Assembly: GCA_041394885.1 (NCBI GenBank)
Contig: JAWKHI010000042.1
Coordinates: 1 to 64,000 of the forward strand
From: DSOI01 sp041394885
GTDB taxonomy: Bacteria; Acidobacteriota; Terriglobia; Bryobacterales; Bryobacteraceae
Length of the DNA: 64,000 nt
Reading direction: 5' to 3'
Shown here: one piece after another, positions 18,123 through 27,432 of the stretch
Numbering within the stretch: position 1 is the first letter of the stretch
How the letters are laid out: each line of letters begins with the position of its first letter
The notes under the pieces: model-generated
Told to the model about the DNA's origin: nothing
Database searches by the model: none
Seen by the model: only the letters and a program-made list of their open reading frames with translations
Made by a program: the position numbers and the translations under genes

Positions 18123-20504
18123 TCACCTCCGCGCGAGAGCGGCGATCCGGAGCGCGGTCTGAACAGCCGTATCCGGATTGAGAGAAATCGAGTCGATACC
18201 GCGCTCCACGAGCCATTCGGCGAATTCGGGGAAATCCGATGGGGCCTGGCCACAGATGCCGATCGGCTTGCCAGCGCGATGAGCGGACTGGATCGCCTGA
18301 TCGATGAATGCGCGCACGGCGGGATTGTTTTCATCAAACAGCGGAGCCACGATCGCAGAATCGCGATCCAATCCGAGGGTGAGTTGTGTAAGGTCGTTCG
18401 AGCCGATCGAGTAGCCATCAAACAGACGGAGGAACTCGCCGGCGAGGACCACGTTCGACGGTATTTCGCACATCATCCAGATCTCGAGGCCGTTGTCGCC
18501 ACGGGTCAATCCGTGAGCCGCCATCGAGTGGAGCACTTTGCGCCCTTCCTCGAGGGTCCGGCAGAAGGGAATCATCACTTGCACGTTGGTAAGGCCCATC
18601 TCGCCGCGCACGCGGCGGAGCGCGGCGCATTCCAACGCAAAGCCATCCGCATAGGCGGGATGGTAGTACCGCGAGGCGCCGCGGAAGCCAATCATGGGGT
18701 TCTCTTCGACTGGCTCGAATTCCCGGCCGCCGGTCAGTTGGGCGTACTCGTTCGTCTTGAAGTCACTGGTGCGAACCAGGACGGGCTTTGGGTAGAAGGC
18801 GGCGCCGATCCGGGCCACACCTTCGCTGAGGCGGCGGACGAAGAACTCGCGCGGGTCTTCGTCGCCGATTCTTTCCGCGATCGTGCGCACGTCTTTGGGG
18901 TCCGCCAAGGCGGGATAACGAACCAGCGCCATCGGGTGAATGCCGACGTGGTTGTTGATGATGAACTCGATGCGTGCCAAGCCCACTCCCTGATTTGGGA
19001 TGGCGGCGAAGCGGAACGCACGGCTGGGGTCGCCGACGGTGAGCTGAATCCGGGTTTGAGTTTCCGGGACTGACCGGGCATCCAACTCGTCCACGGAAAA
19101 CGCGACGCGGCCCTCGTATACGCGCCCCTCCGAGCCCTCGGCGCAGCATACGGTAACGTCACCGACGCCGCTGAGCAGACGCGTCCCATCACCGGTTCCA
19201 ACCACGCAGGGAATGCCAAACTCGCGGGAGACGATGGCCGCGTGCGCCGTGCGTCCGCCTTGATCGGTGACGATGGCCGCGACCTTCCGCATGGCGGGTT
19301 CCCAATCGGGGTCCGTGTTGACAGCCACAAGGACATCGTTGGGCTGCACGCTGCCAAGCCCGCCGAGGTCGCGGACGACGCGGACCGGACCGGAGCCGAT
19401 CCGCTCACCCACCGCCTGCCCGGTAACGATGGCAGCGCCATGGGCGCCGGTGAGCCGGTAGCTACGGGCCACTGCCTGCGGCTGTTTGCGGGAATGGACG
19501 GTCTCCGGCCGCGCCTGCAGGATGAACAGCTCACCACTGATGCCGTCTTTGGCCCACTCGAGGTCCATCGGCTGATGCTTTCCGGCGAGGGCGGAGTAGT
19601 GTTCCTCGACGATGCAAGCCCAGTCCCCAAGCGTTCGCACCTCAGGGTCTGAGAGGCAAAACCCGCGGCGCAAGTCCTCCGGGGTGGCTTCGCCGCGTGT
19701 GGACCTGGTGCCCTGGGCGTAAACGAGCCGCACCTGTTTCGAACCCAGGCGGCGGCCGACAATCGCCTCGGTTGGCTTGAACATGAGCCATTCGTCCGGC
19801 GTCACCACGCCCTGCACCACGAACTCGCCCAGGCCGTAAGCGCCGGTAATAGTCACGACGTCGCGGAATCCGGACTCGGTGTCGAGCGTGAAGATCACTC
19901 CGGAACTGGCAAGATCGGACCGGACCATCGGCATGACGCCGACCGAGAGCGCTACTTTCAACTGGGGAAACCCGAGCCGCGCCCGGTAGCTGATGGCGCG
20001 ATCGGTATAGAGGGAAGCGAAACACTGGTGCACGGCACGGATGAGTTCGCCCGAACCTCGCACGTTCAGAAACGTTTCGGCGGCGCCGGCAAATGAAGCC
20101 TCCGGTAGGTCCTCGGCGGTGGCGGAGGATCGCACGGCAAGTTCGGCGTCGCGGCCGAAGCGGGAAGCCAAGCGCCGCTGTGCTTCGACGATGGCGCCGG
20201 CGAGTTCGGGCGGCAAAGGTGTTTCAAGCACGGCCGCCCGCGCCGCATGCCCGCGCGCGGCAAGCTGGCCTACGTTTTCCGGATCGAAGCCGGACAGGAT
20301 CGATTGCAGGCGGCGCTCCAGGCCGTGCTCCTCGAGGAATCGCCGCCAAGCCGTCGAGGTGGTAGCGAAGCCGTCCAGCACACCAACCCCACGCGGTTTG
20401 AGAGCGCGGAACATCTCCCCCAACGACGCGTTCTTTCCGCCGACGCGCGCCACGTCCGCCATGGAGATGGCCTCGAAATCAAGAGTGAAACAGGGGTCGC
20501 TCAT
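18123..20504 (-). CDS. ppsA: Phosphoenolpyruvate synthase
   Basis: 793 residues, full length for PEP synthase. The ATG at 20504 follows GGAG and opens MSDPCFTLDFEAISMADVAR, leading to VGGKNASLGEMFRAL. Domain order: ATP-grasp domain (1-350, AVRSSATAEDLPEASFAG), phosphohistidine swivel domain with DQGGRTAHAAIVSREFGIP (catalytic His), and PEP/pyruvate-binding TIM barrel ending GICGQAPSDFPEFAEWL and GIDSISLNPD. It converts pyruvate, ATP and water to PEP, AMP and phosphate. The product side fits with acetate or pyruvate use by the PDH/ligase operon. It lies between the PEBP and cfa genes on one strand. A further 400 bp of open frame upstream overlaps the PEBP gene and is not coding. Confidence 0.95.
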   Translation of the reverse strand: MSDPCFTLDFEAISMADVARVGGKNASLGEMFRALKPRGVGVLDGFATTSTAWRRFLEEHGLERRLQSILSGFDPENVGQLAARGHAARAAVLETPLPPELAGAIVEAQRRLASRFGRDAELAVRSSATAEDLPEASFAGAAETFLNVRGSGELIRAVHQCFASLYTDRAISYRARLGFPQLKVALSVGVMPMVRSDLASSGVIFTLDTESGFRDVVTITGAYGLGEFVVQGVVTPDEWLMFKPTEAIVGRRLGSKQVRLVYAQGTRSTRGEATPEDLRRGFCLSDPEVRTLGDWACIVEEHYSALAGKHQPMDLEWAKDGISGELFILQARPETVHSRKQPQAVARSYRLTGAHGAAIVTGQAVGERIGSGPVRVVRDLGGLGSVQPNDVLVAVNTDPDWEPAMRKVAAIVTDQGGRTAHAAIVSREFGIPCVVGTGDGTRLLSGVGDVTVCCAEGSEGRVYEGRVAFSVDELDARSVPETQTRIQLTVGDPSRAFRFAAIPNQGVGLARIEFIINNHVGIHPMALVRYPALADPKDVRTIAERIGDEDPREFFVRRLSEGVARIGAAFYPKPVLVRTSDFKTNEYAQLTGGREFEPVEENPMIGFRGASRYYHPAYADGFALECAALRRVRGEMGLTNVQVMIPFCRTLEEGRKVLHSMAAHGLTRGDNGLEIWMMCEIPSNVVLAGEFLRLFDGYSIGSNDLTQLTLGLDRDSAIVAPLFDENNPAVRAFIDQAIQSAHRAGKPIGICGQAPSDFPEFAEWLVERGIDSISLNPDTAVQTALRIAALARR

Positions 20505-20530
20505 CGCGGAACTCCGATCGGAAGCAATCG

Positions 20531-21004
20531 CTATGCGTGTGTTGTTTCCGGCCTGCCGCACAGACCCATGAAGTGCGCCGAGCCGATGGCGTGAGACTCG
20601 ATGGCCGGCAGAATCTGCTCTCGAGTGGCTCCCGAGGGCATGGCGAGACGATCGGCGTCGAGCGCGTAGAGCCGGAAGAAGTACCGATGCGCGGGCGACC
20701 CTTGCGGAGGACAAGGACCGCCATAGGCCTGCCGTCCGAAGCCGTTGCGGCCGACTTCGATCGGCGGAGTAGGGTGGAAGTCCTGGGGCAATTCGCTCAC
20801 AGAACGAGGAATGTTCCACAGTATCCAATGGGCCCAAGGGCCTGTGGGCGCATCCGGGTCTTCCACGATCAATGCGAACGCCTGCGTACCGGCCGGGCAA
20901 TCTTTCCACGAGACAGGCGGCGAGACGTTGTCGCCTTCGCAGGTGTAGCGGCTGGGGATCTTGCCGCCTTCTTCCAAGCTGTTAACCGATAGTGTGAAGG
21001 ACAT
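20531..21004 (-). CDS. YbhB/YbcL-type phosphatidylethanolamine-binding protein
   Basis: 157 residues; start at 21004 with AAAAGGAG 9 bp upstream. The family core is intact: IPSRYTCEGDNVSPPVSWKD, ALIVEDPDAPTGPWAHWILWNIP, PCPPQGSPAHRYFFRLYALD. The conserved DPDAP, HW and HRY residues form the anion-binding pocket. It has no signal peptide, so it is cytoplasmic. Bacterial PEBPs have no settled function. It is 26 bp upstream of the PEP synthase gene and is likely the first gene of the pps-cfa operon; the divergent kinase gene starts 77 bp away. Confidence 0.9.
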   Translation of the reverse strand: MSFTLSVNSLEEGGKIPSRYTCEGDNVSPPVSWKDCPAGTQAFALIVEDPDAPTGPWAHWILWNIPRSVSELPQDFHPTPPIEVGRNGFGRQAYGGPCPPQGSPAHRYFFRLYALDADRLAMPSGATREQILPAIESHAIGSAHFMGLCGRPETTHA

Positions 21005-21080
21005 TTGGCAATTTCTCCTTTTCACACCACAGTTATGCACGCCACCCTCCAAGAGCCGGTATGGCCTATGGGTGATCCCA

Positions 21081-22718
21081 ATGGCAAGGCGCGTGCCTCT
21101 GAGAGTGGTGATGCCAGTTCGGGCCGGGTCCTGCAGCTTCGTTGAGCGCATCCGCCGCCTCTCGCAGTGGGCGGTGCTCGAGGGAACTCCAGAGGTGAAA
21201 CAGACGCACATCTCGGTTGTGCTGATAGGCCGTGACCACGTGTTGAAGCTGAAGAAGCCGGTGGACCTGGGATTTCTGGATTACACGACCATGGAGAAAA
21301 GGCGCCGCGCCTGCAGCGACGAGGTCCGGCTGAACCGGCGTTTGTGCCCATCGGTCTACCTGGGCGTGAGGGCGATCGTAGACGACGGCAGCGGGATCCG
21401 GCTCATCGAGGAACCTGGGGCAAACGCCAACATACTCGACTATGGCGTCTGGATGAAGCGACTGCCCGAAGAAGGAATGTTGGAACGGCTGGTGGCGGAG
21501 GGGTCCGTGACGCACCGGTGCATCCGCGCCATCGCCGGCCGTCTGGCCGAGTTTCACAAGACCGCGCGGCGCGAAGCGGACGTGCTGCGATGGGGCCTGC
21601 CTGACGCGATTGCCTGGAACTGGCGAGAGAACTTCGAACAGACGGAACGCTTTGTGGGAAGGACGATCGATCGCGGCGTTCGTGACGCGATTCGATCCTG
21701 GGTGGAAGGCTGGATGGCGGCGAACCGGGACTTGCTTCTCGAACGTGTGAGCAAGGGCTGCGTGGTGGACGGACATGGCGATGTTCGCTGTGAGAGCATC
21801 TGCATCGGCGAGGACATCTACATTTTTGACTGCGTGGAGTTCAACGACCGGTTCCGTTGTGGGGACGTGTCGAGCGAGACGGCCTTTCTGGCGGCCGATC
21901 TGGATTCGCGCGGCCGTCCTGACCTCGGGTACTTCTTCACCAGAGAATACGAGGCTCTCTCCGGGGACGGGGAATTGTGGAAGTTGCTGCCGTTCTACCG
22001 GTGCTATCGTGCGTTCGTGCGGGGGAAGGTGTCGTGTTTCGTATCCGCGGATGAGGCTTTCCCCGCAGCCCGGCGCGAGGCTGCCTCGCGGCGCGCCGCA
22101 CGCCACTTCGATCTCGCGCGGCGATATGCGTCGCCGTTACAGAGCCGTGTATTGATGGCCGTAGGCGGGCTTTCCGGCACCGGGAAAACGAGTCTCGCGC
22201 GTGCCGTGGCAGGCGAGTTGGGGCTGGAGGCGGTGTCGAGCGACAGCGTACGGCACGAACTGTTCGGCGAGGAAAAAGCACCGGCGGCATTCGGCACGGG
22301 AGTTTATGGCGACGAATGCACGGCCAGGACGTACAGGGAAATGATCAGCCGCGCGCGCAGGTTGTTGCAACAAGGGCGCGGGGTGGTGCTGGACGCCACC
22401 TTCCTGCAACCTGAGTTTCGGCGTCTGGCCATGGCGGCCGCGGCGGACGAGGGGGCGCTCTGGCGATTCGTCGAGTGCAGGCTGGACGCAGCCACCGTGC
22501 GCCGCCGCATGGCGGAGCGTGCCACACAAGGCGACAGCGAATCCGATGCCACTTTTGAAATCCATCAGCGGCAGCGCGAACTCGCCGGGAGTGGGTCCGC
22601 ATCCGGCGATGGCGGCGACCATTCGATGGTGGCGGATACGGGGGGCGAGCTATGGCAATACGCGCACCGTGTGTCGGACTGGCTGCGCCAGCGAACGGAT
22701 AGATTCGCCGTCAGTTGA
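21081..22718 (+). CDS. Bifunctional APH-like kinase / P-loop AAA protein
   Basis: 545 residues from the ATG at 21081; a later ATG at 21111 is equally possible because neither has a strong ribosome site. The N-terminal 330 residues match an aminoglycoside phosphotransferase-like fold (QTHISVVLIGRDHVLKLKKP, FLDYTTMEKRR, the catalytic VVDGHGDVRCESICI, IFDCVEFNDRFRCGD). The C-terminal part from about 360 has a Walker A (MAVGGLSGTGKTSLARAVA) and resembles gluconate/zeta-type kinases. Proteins with this architecture are common, often near PEP synthase or stress genes, but their substrate is unknown. Its last 8 bp overlap the end of the convergent GH172 gene. Confidence 0.82.
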   Translation: MARRVPLRVVMPVRAGSCSFVERIRRLSQWAVLEGTPEVKQTHISVVLIGRDHVLKLKKPVDLGFLDYTTMEKRRRACSDEVRLNRRLCPSVYLGVRAIVDDGSGIRLIEEPGANANILDYGVWMKRLPEEGMLERLVAEGSVTHRCIRAIAGRLAEFHKTARREADVLRWGLPDAIAWNWRENFEQTERFVGRTIDRGVRDAIRSWVEGWMAANRDLLLERVSKGCVVDGHGDVRCESICIGEDIYIFDCVEFNDRFRCGDVSSETAFLAADLDSRGRPDLGYFFTREYEALSGDGELWKLLPFYRCYRAFVRGKVSCFVSADEAFPAARREAASRRAARHFDLARRYASPLQSRVLMAVGGLSGTGKTSLARAVAGELGLEAVSSDSVRHELFGEEKAPAAFGTGVYGDECTARTYREMISRARRLLQQGRGVVLDATFLQPEFRRLAMAAAADEGALWRFVECRLDAATVRRRMAERATQGDSESDATFEIHQRQRELAGSGSASGDGGDHSMVADTGGELWQYAHRVSDWLRQRTDRFAVS

Positions 22719-23865
22719 CGGCCAACTCGTGCCGCGAGGGTAACTCTGGAAAAGCGGCGTGTGGTTCGACTTGATACCAGATCGCCACCGAGGCAATGTC
22801 GTCCATCAAGGGTAGATACTTGCGCCGCCCGGCTTGCCAACCCAGAGCCTGGATCGTAACTTTCAGGTCGCTGCCGAAGCGAACCGGGTCGGCGATATGC
22901 CACCGATAGAGCCCGAACCTCTGCTGGGACTGGTAGAGGCCGTCGGGCCGGATCACCTGAATCAAGCCGGAGTATGGGGTGGTGAACGTCTCATATTCCT
23001 TCTTCTCCTTGTTCTCGAAGTTATAGGATCCGCAAAAATAGTCTTCGGTTCCGGTGCCGGCAATGGTGGGAAACTGCTTGTCGCCGTCGAGGAAGAACTT
23101 GATCTCGCCTTCGCCCCACCATCCGTTGCTGTGGACGCCCCAGGCCATGTAGGTGCCCACGTAGTGCCCTTTGCCCTTCACGCCGTCGGCGATGGTGTAG
23201 ACGTGCTTGAACGGAAGCGGATTGGTCCGCCGGAACTGGGCATGAAAGTAGGCGGCGTCTTGCGGCACGGGCGCTTCGGTGTAGTCGATTTGGTAGTAGA
23301 TCCTCATCGGATTTTCGTCGAGGTTCTCGAGAGTCAAACGGGCTCGCTTGCGGAACGGCATCGGCCAGTAGGAATTGAAGGCGCTTCCCGGGTTTACGCA
23401 CACGGCCTGGGACGTAATGGGCGCATACTTACCCCAGCCCATCCCAAAGAAGTCACCCACCGGCACCTCCACCGACGGCGCGACCTCGCCATCCCAGTAC
23501 ATCCGCAGAATCGAGAAGCGCCAATTGCCCGTGGGCGTCATCCAGATGTGTTGGATCGCGCCTTGCGTCCGGATGTCGGCAAGGGTGAAGGTCTTGCCTG
23601 GCTCGATCACCACGAACGGATTCACTTTCCAGCCCTGCCCGAGTTCCGATGCGGCGGCGGAGGCGGAACCCTCCGCCGCCATCGCACCTTTACCCTTCTC
23701 GCCGGTGAAGTTTTCGGGACTGATGGAGCGGGTCCTTGCCTTGGCCACGCGATAGAGGTTCTCGAGGCTGGAGGTCAGTCCAGTGAAGCCTCCTTCCTGA
23801 GCGAAAAGCGGCGGCGCCCATCCAACCATGGCCAGAATCAGCAGTAGGGGCAAAGTCCTCGTCAT
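22711..23865 (-). CDS. Secreted DUF2961 / glycoside hydrolase family 172 protein
   Basis: 384 residues; start at 23865 with AAAGGAGA upstream and a signal peptide (MTRTLPLLLILAMVGWAPPLFA). DUF2961 motifs include GAIQHIWMTPTGNWRFSILR, PVGDFFGMGWGKYAPITS, SYWPMPFRKRARLTLEN and GTGTEDYFCGSYNFENK; the last holds one of the conserved acidic residues. GH172 enzymes cleave or rearrange fructose- or arabinofuranose-type linkages, but many members are uncharacterised. It would act in the periplasm or outside. It is divergent from the enolase-superfamily gene with a 150-bp spacer, and the two probably serve one carbohydrate pathway. Confidence 0.85.
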   Translation of the reverse strand: MTRTLPLLLILAMVGWAPPLFAQEGGFTGLTSSLENLYRVAKARTRSISPENFTGEKGKGAMAAEGSASAAASELGQGWKVNPFVVIEPGKTFTLADIRTQGAIQHIWMTPTGNWRFSILRMYWDGEVAPSVEVPVGDFFGMGWGKYAPITSQAVCVNPGSAFNSYWPMPFRKRARLTLENLDENPMRIYYQIDYTEAPVPQDAAYFHAQFRRTNPLPFKHVYTIADGVKGKGHYVGTYMAWGVHSNGWWGEGEIKFFLDGDKQFPTIAGTGTEDYFCGSYNFENKEKKEYETFTTPYSGLIQVIRPDGLYQSQQRFGLYRWHIADPVRFGSDLKVTIQALGWQAGRRKYLPLMDDIASVAIWYQVEPHAAFPELPSRHELAVN

Positions 23866-23977
23866 TCTTCCTGTCTCCTTTCGGCTCGTTCGCCGAGCCG
23901 CCACGATCCACGCGGCAAGCGGAGCCCGGCGTGTCATCGAAAAAAGCTTGCAATTTTCCTTCCCCCGCGGAGGCTAC

Positions 23978-23988
23978 TGCTATATACT
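23978..23988 (+). promoter_or_regulatory. Extended -10 promoter element upstream of the enolase-superfamily operon
   Basis: In the 150-bp divergent spacer, TG-C-TATATA (23978-23986) and overlapping TATACT (23983-23988) fit an extended -10 box. It stands about 27 bp before the ATG at 24016, and AAGGAG lies between. No good -35 is seen at the usual distance, which extended -10 promoters do not need. Confidence 0.45.
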
Positions 23989-24015
23989 GGGGCCAAATCA
24001 TACAAGGAGATCCGA

Positions 24016-25401
24016 ATGTCTTCTTTAGACCGCCGGACGATCCTGCGGCGCGCCGCCGCGGCCGCCGGAATCCTGCAATTCACGAAAGCGGATGCTTCGG
24101 CGCAAAACGCGAAGCAAACCGCCGCTCCGGGGCTCCGGCGCGAGTCCGCGCCAAGCCAGTTGCGTATCACCGACATGCGATCGGTGTTGGTGGCGTCCAA
24201 CTACGACTACCCGATCATTCGTATCGACACCAACCAGGGCGTCTACGGGCTCGGGGAGGTGCGCGACGCCGGGCGGGAAGGCACCGCGCTGGTGCTAAAG
24301 CCGCATCTGAAGGGACGGAACCCGCTGGATATCGATCCGATTCTGGACAGCATCCGGCCGTTCGCGAGTCATCAGCGCCTGGGCGGCGGCTACAGCGCGG
24401 TGGACATGGCGTTGCACGACATCGCCGGAAAGGTTTATGGCGTACCGGCGTGGCGGCTGGCGGGCTCCAAATACCGGGACAAAATTCGCGTCTATTGCGA
24501 CACTACCGAAAGCCGCGATCCGAAGGTGTACGCCGAGCGGTTCAAGCAAAGGAAGGCGCAGGGATTCACGTTCTTCAAGATGGACCTGGGCACGCGGATG
24601 GTGGCATCGAGGCCGGGCGCGGTGAACGACAACCGAGTTGCCACTGAGAAGGGACTCGGCTATCTGTGCGAGTACATCGAAGCCGTACGCGAAGCCATCG
24701 GGTGGGAGGCGCCGCTGGGGGCGGATCATTTCGGTCCGCTGACGGTGAACGACAGCATCCGCTACGCGCGCGCCTTCGAGAAATACGACCTCGCGTGGGC
24801 GGAAGACATGATCCAGGTGGGCCACCTCGGGCCGGGGGGCGACGCGCCGCTCGACTGGCACGGCTACCGTGAGCTGAGCCAATCCACCACGACACCGATT
24901 GCGACGGGCGAAAGCCTGTTCGGTTTGCAGGAGGGCTTCCGGGCGCTGATCGACCATCGCGCCGTCGACATCATTCACCCCGATCCGCTCACATCCGGCG
25001 CGATTCGGGAAACCAAGCGCATCGCCGATTATGCATCGATGAACGGCATACAGACGGCGATCCACTTCGCCGGCTCTCCGGTGGGCTGCATGGCGAGCGT
25101 GCACATGGCGGCCACCATCAAAGACATGCTGGCGATGGAGAACCACGCAGTGGACATTCCGTGGTGGAACAGCCTGGTAGACGGCCCGTCGAAACCGATT
25201 GTCGACCGCGGCTTCATCACGGTGCCGGACACCCCCGGGCTGGGCGTGGAACTCAACGAGGCGGCGGTCAAGGAACACATCCGCAAGGGCGGATACTTCG
25301 AGCCGACCCCGCAATTCGACGATTACGTCCTGGACCGGTTCCGGACCGGCGGTCCGTACCCGCACCTGGACGAAAACGGGAAGCTGGTGAACGAGCGCTG
25401 A
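24016..25401 (+). CDS. Mandelate racemase/enolase-superfamily sugar-acid dehydratase, with Tat-like signal
   Basis: 461 residues; ATG at 24016 after CAAGGAGATCCGA. The N-terminus is Tat-like (SLDRRTILRRAAAAAGIL). The capping domain runs to about 170; the barrel has the KxD-type segment FTFFKMDLGTR, metal ligands Asp in APLGADHFGP, Glu in LAWAEDMIQ and Glu in TPIATGESLFG, and His in DIIHPDPLTSG. ETKRIADYASMNGIQTAIHF and PWWNSLV follow. This is the mandelate racemase subgroup, whose members mostly dehydrate or racemise sugar acids with Mg2+. The exported location is unusual for such a dehydratase. It is co-directional with the ThuA and Gfo/Idh genes (30- and 9-bp gaps). Confidence 0.87.
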   Translation: MSSLDRRTILRRAAAAAGILQFTKADASAQNAKQTAAPGLRRESAPSQLRITDMRSVLVASNYDYPIIRIDTNQGVYGLGEVRDAGREGTALVLKPHLKGRNPLDIDPILDSIRPFASHQRLGGGYSAVDMALHDIAGKVYGVPAWRLAGSKYRDKIRVYCDTTESRDPKVYAERFKQRKAQGFTFFKMDLGTRMVASRPGAVNDNRVATEKGLGYLCEYIEAVREAIGWEAPLGADHFGPLTVNDSIRYARAFEKYDLAWAEDMIQVGHLGPGGDAPLDWHGYRELSQSTTTPIATGESLFGLQEGFRALIDHRAVDIIHPDPLTSGAIRETKRIADYASMNGIQTAIHFAGSPVGCMASVHMAATIKDMLAMENHAVDIPWWNSLVDGPSKPIVDRGFITVPDTPGLGVELNEAAVKEHIRKGGYFEPTPQFDDYVLDRFRTGGPYPHLDENGKLVNER

Positions 25402-25431
25402 AGCCGCCGGCGGTTTTGATTAAGGAGAAGC

Positions 25432-26229
25432 ATGCGAGCACTCGTTGTTTTTCTGATGGCCGGAATCGCGGTGGCCGAACAGGCGCCGGCGAAGAAGATC
25501 CAAACGCTGATCGTCACGGGACAGAACGGGCACGATTGGCGGGGCGTGACGCCGCTGCTGCGTCAGGCGCTCGAGAGCACGGGCCGGTTCGAAGTCCGGG
25601 TGACGGAGGAGGTCCGGGGCGCCGGGGCCGAGACACTGGCGCCCTATGACCTGGTGGTGGTGAATTACTACGACTCACGCAAGCCGGAACTGCGTTGGGG
25701 CGAGGCGACGGAACGGGCGTTGACGCAATTCGTCGAGGGCGGCAAAGGGCTGGTCATCTACCATTTCAGCCTGGCCGCGTTCAACGGATGGAATGAATGG
25801 GAAGAGATGTCGGGCGGCAACTGGCGGCCGAACAACGGCCATCACTCTCCGCCGCACGATTTCGAGATCACGGTTCGCGAGTCCGATCACGCCATCGTGC
25901 GCGGGCTGCCGAACAAGTTCACGCAAACGCACGACGAACTCTACGCCAATCTGAAATGGGAGACGGATCGTTCCCGCTATCAAGTGCTAGCCACCGCCTG
26001 GGACGATCACGGCCTGTATAGGGGCAAGGCTCGGCAGCCCACGCCCGGGGACGGGATGGATCAGCCGATGCTATGGGTGAGCGAGCGCGGCAAGGGCCGC
26101 ATTTTCGTGACCGCACTCGGCCATGACGCCGGCGCAGTACGGACGCCCGCTTTCACCACGACGTTTTCGCGCGGGTGCGAGTGGGCTGCCACGGGAACGG
26201 TTACCCTGGCGCTCACATCCACGGACTGA
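25432..26229 (+). CDS. Secreted ThuA-domain protein
   Basis: 265 residues; ATG at 25432 with AAGGAGAAGC upstream and a short signal peptide (MRALVVFLMAGIAVAE). The ThuA (class I glutamine amidotransferase-like) fold is recognisable: LIVTGQNGHDWRGVTPLLRQ, DLVVVNYYDSRKPELRWGE, GGKGLVIYHFSLAAF, then ITVRESDHAIVRGLP and VTALGHDAGAVRTPAF. ThuA domains occur in sugar-utilisation operons (keto-trehalose and related oxidised sugars) beside Gfo/Idh enzymes, exactly as here. The enzymatic activity is not settled. No catalytic Cys of the GATase type is evident. Confidence 0.85.
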   Translation: MRALVVFLMAGIAVAEQAPAKKIQTLIVTGQNGHDWRGVTPLLRQALESTGRFEVRVTEEVRGAGAETLAPYDLVVVNYYDSRKPELRWGEATERALTQFVEGGKGLVIYHFSLAAFNGWNEWEEMSGGNWRPNNGHHSPPHDFEITVRESDHAIVRGLPNKFTQTHDELYANLKWETDRSRYQVLATAWDDHGLYRGKARQPTPGDGMDQPMLWVSERGKGRIFVTALGHDAGAVRTPAFTTTFSRGCEWAATGTVTLALTSTD

Positions 26230-26238
26230 GGACGACCG

Positions 26239-27432
26239 ATGACTCCGAGGAGAACCTTCCTGACGGCGGCCGGCGCCGGAGTTCTGATCGCCAAGCCGGA
26301 GACTGTATTCGGCTCGGAGGCGAACTCGACGGTGGAAGTGGGCTTGGTGGGCTGCGGCGGACGCGGTAACTGGATCGCCCCGTTTTTTCCAGAGCACGCG
26401 GGTGCGCGGGTGGTAGCCCTGGCCGACGTACAGCGCGCCAACCTCACCGCCACCGCAGAGAAGCTGCAGGTGGACGCCGGGCGCACCTACCATGGGCCCG
26501 ACGCCTACCGGCAACTGGCGGCATCGAAGCTGGACGCGGTGGCGATCGAGACGCCGACGCTGTTTCATCCTGAGATCGCCGAAGCCGCGGTCGGATCCGG
26601 CAAGCACGTCTTCATGGCGAAGCCGGTGGCGGTGGATGTACCCGGATGCAATACGGTGCTGGCCACTGGCCGTGAAGCGGTGCGCAAGAAGCTGACCTAT
26701 TGGGTGGACTTCCAGACGCGCTCTCGGGAGGCCTACCAGGAGGCGGCTCGACGGGTCCATCGCGGCGACATAGGCAAGCCGGCGTTCGCGCAAGTTTACT
26801 ACTACGCCGGGCGGCCGTGGAAAGACAAGGGCCAGCCGGGCATGGATCCAGGCCAGCGCAAGATGCTGAACTGGTTCGGCGACCGCGCGCTGAGCGGCGA
26901 CATCATCGTGGAGCAAAACATCCACGTGATCGACGTCGCCAACTGGCTACTCGGCGGGCACCCGGTGAAGGCGCACGGCACGGGCGGGCGCACGGACTGG
27001 TCCGGGACGCAAAACGACTATGGCGACGCCTGGGACCACTTCGTGGTCACCTACTGGTATCGCGACGGCGTCCACGCGAGTTTCAGCTCGCACCAATTGA
27101 ACGGCTCCGTCGCGGACCTTTGCGTTCGCGCGTACGGTATCCACGGGTGTGCGGATACTCACTACAACGGTCTCATCCGGATCACAGGGAAGAACCCCTG
27201 GATGGGTGCGGAGAAAGATGACACGTTCAAGGGCGGCGCCATCGAGAACGTGAGGAGGTTCGTGGCGGCGGTGCGGGAAAACAAGCCGATCTACAACTTC
27301 GAGACCGCGGTGGAGAGCAATCTCACGGGCATTTTGGGCCGGACGGCGGCCTACCGTGGCGCGGAAGTTACCTGGGACGAGATGTTGCGATCCACCGAGC
27401 GGTGGACGACCGATGTGAAGCTGCGCTTTTGA
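26239..27432 (+). CDS. Tat-exported Gfo/Idh/MocA-family oxidoreductase
   Basis: 397 residues; starts 9 bp after the ThuA gene. A Tat-like signal (MTPRRTFLTAAGAGVLIA) precedes the Rossmann domain with VEVGLVGCGGRGNWIAPFF and the usual EKP-loop equivalent HVFMAKPVAVDV. The C-terminal domain has VYYYAGRPWKDKGQPGMD and ENIHVIDVANWLLGGHPVK (HxxD catalytic pair). These enzymes use tightly bound NAD(P) to oxidise or epimerise sugars and inositols; exported members recycle the cofactor in situ. It completes a GH172/enolase/ThuA/Gfo cluster. Its stop codon lies within the first unit of the palindromic repeat array 27429-27898. Confidence 0.88.
   Translation: MTPRRTFLTAAGAGVLIAKPETVFGSEANSTVEVGLVGCGGRGNWIAPFFPEHAGARVVALADVQRANLTATAEKLQVDAGRTYHGPDAYRQLAASKLDAVAIETPTLFHPEIAEAAVGSGKHVFMAKPVAVDVPGCNTVLATGREAVRKKLTYWVDFQTRSREAYQEAARRVHRGDIGKPAFAQVYYYAGRPWKDKGQPGMDPGQRKMLNWFGDRALSGDIIVEQNIHVIDVANWLLGGHPVKAHGTGGRTDWSGTQNDYGDAWDHFVVTYWYRDGVHASFSSHQLNGSVADLCVRAYGIHGCADTHYNGLIRITGKNPWMGAEKDDTFKGGAIENVRRFVAAVRENKPIYNFETAVESNLTGILGRTAAYRGAEVTWDEMLRSTERWTTDVKLRF

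Noticed and set aside
17607..19073. 488-codon open frame on the + strand
   Set aside because: Opposite the cfa and ppsA genes, which carry intact catalytic motifs.
23948..23953. TTGCAA as -35 box of the enolase operon
   Set aside because: It is 29 bp from the TATACT box, too far for a normal promoter.
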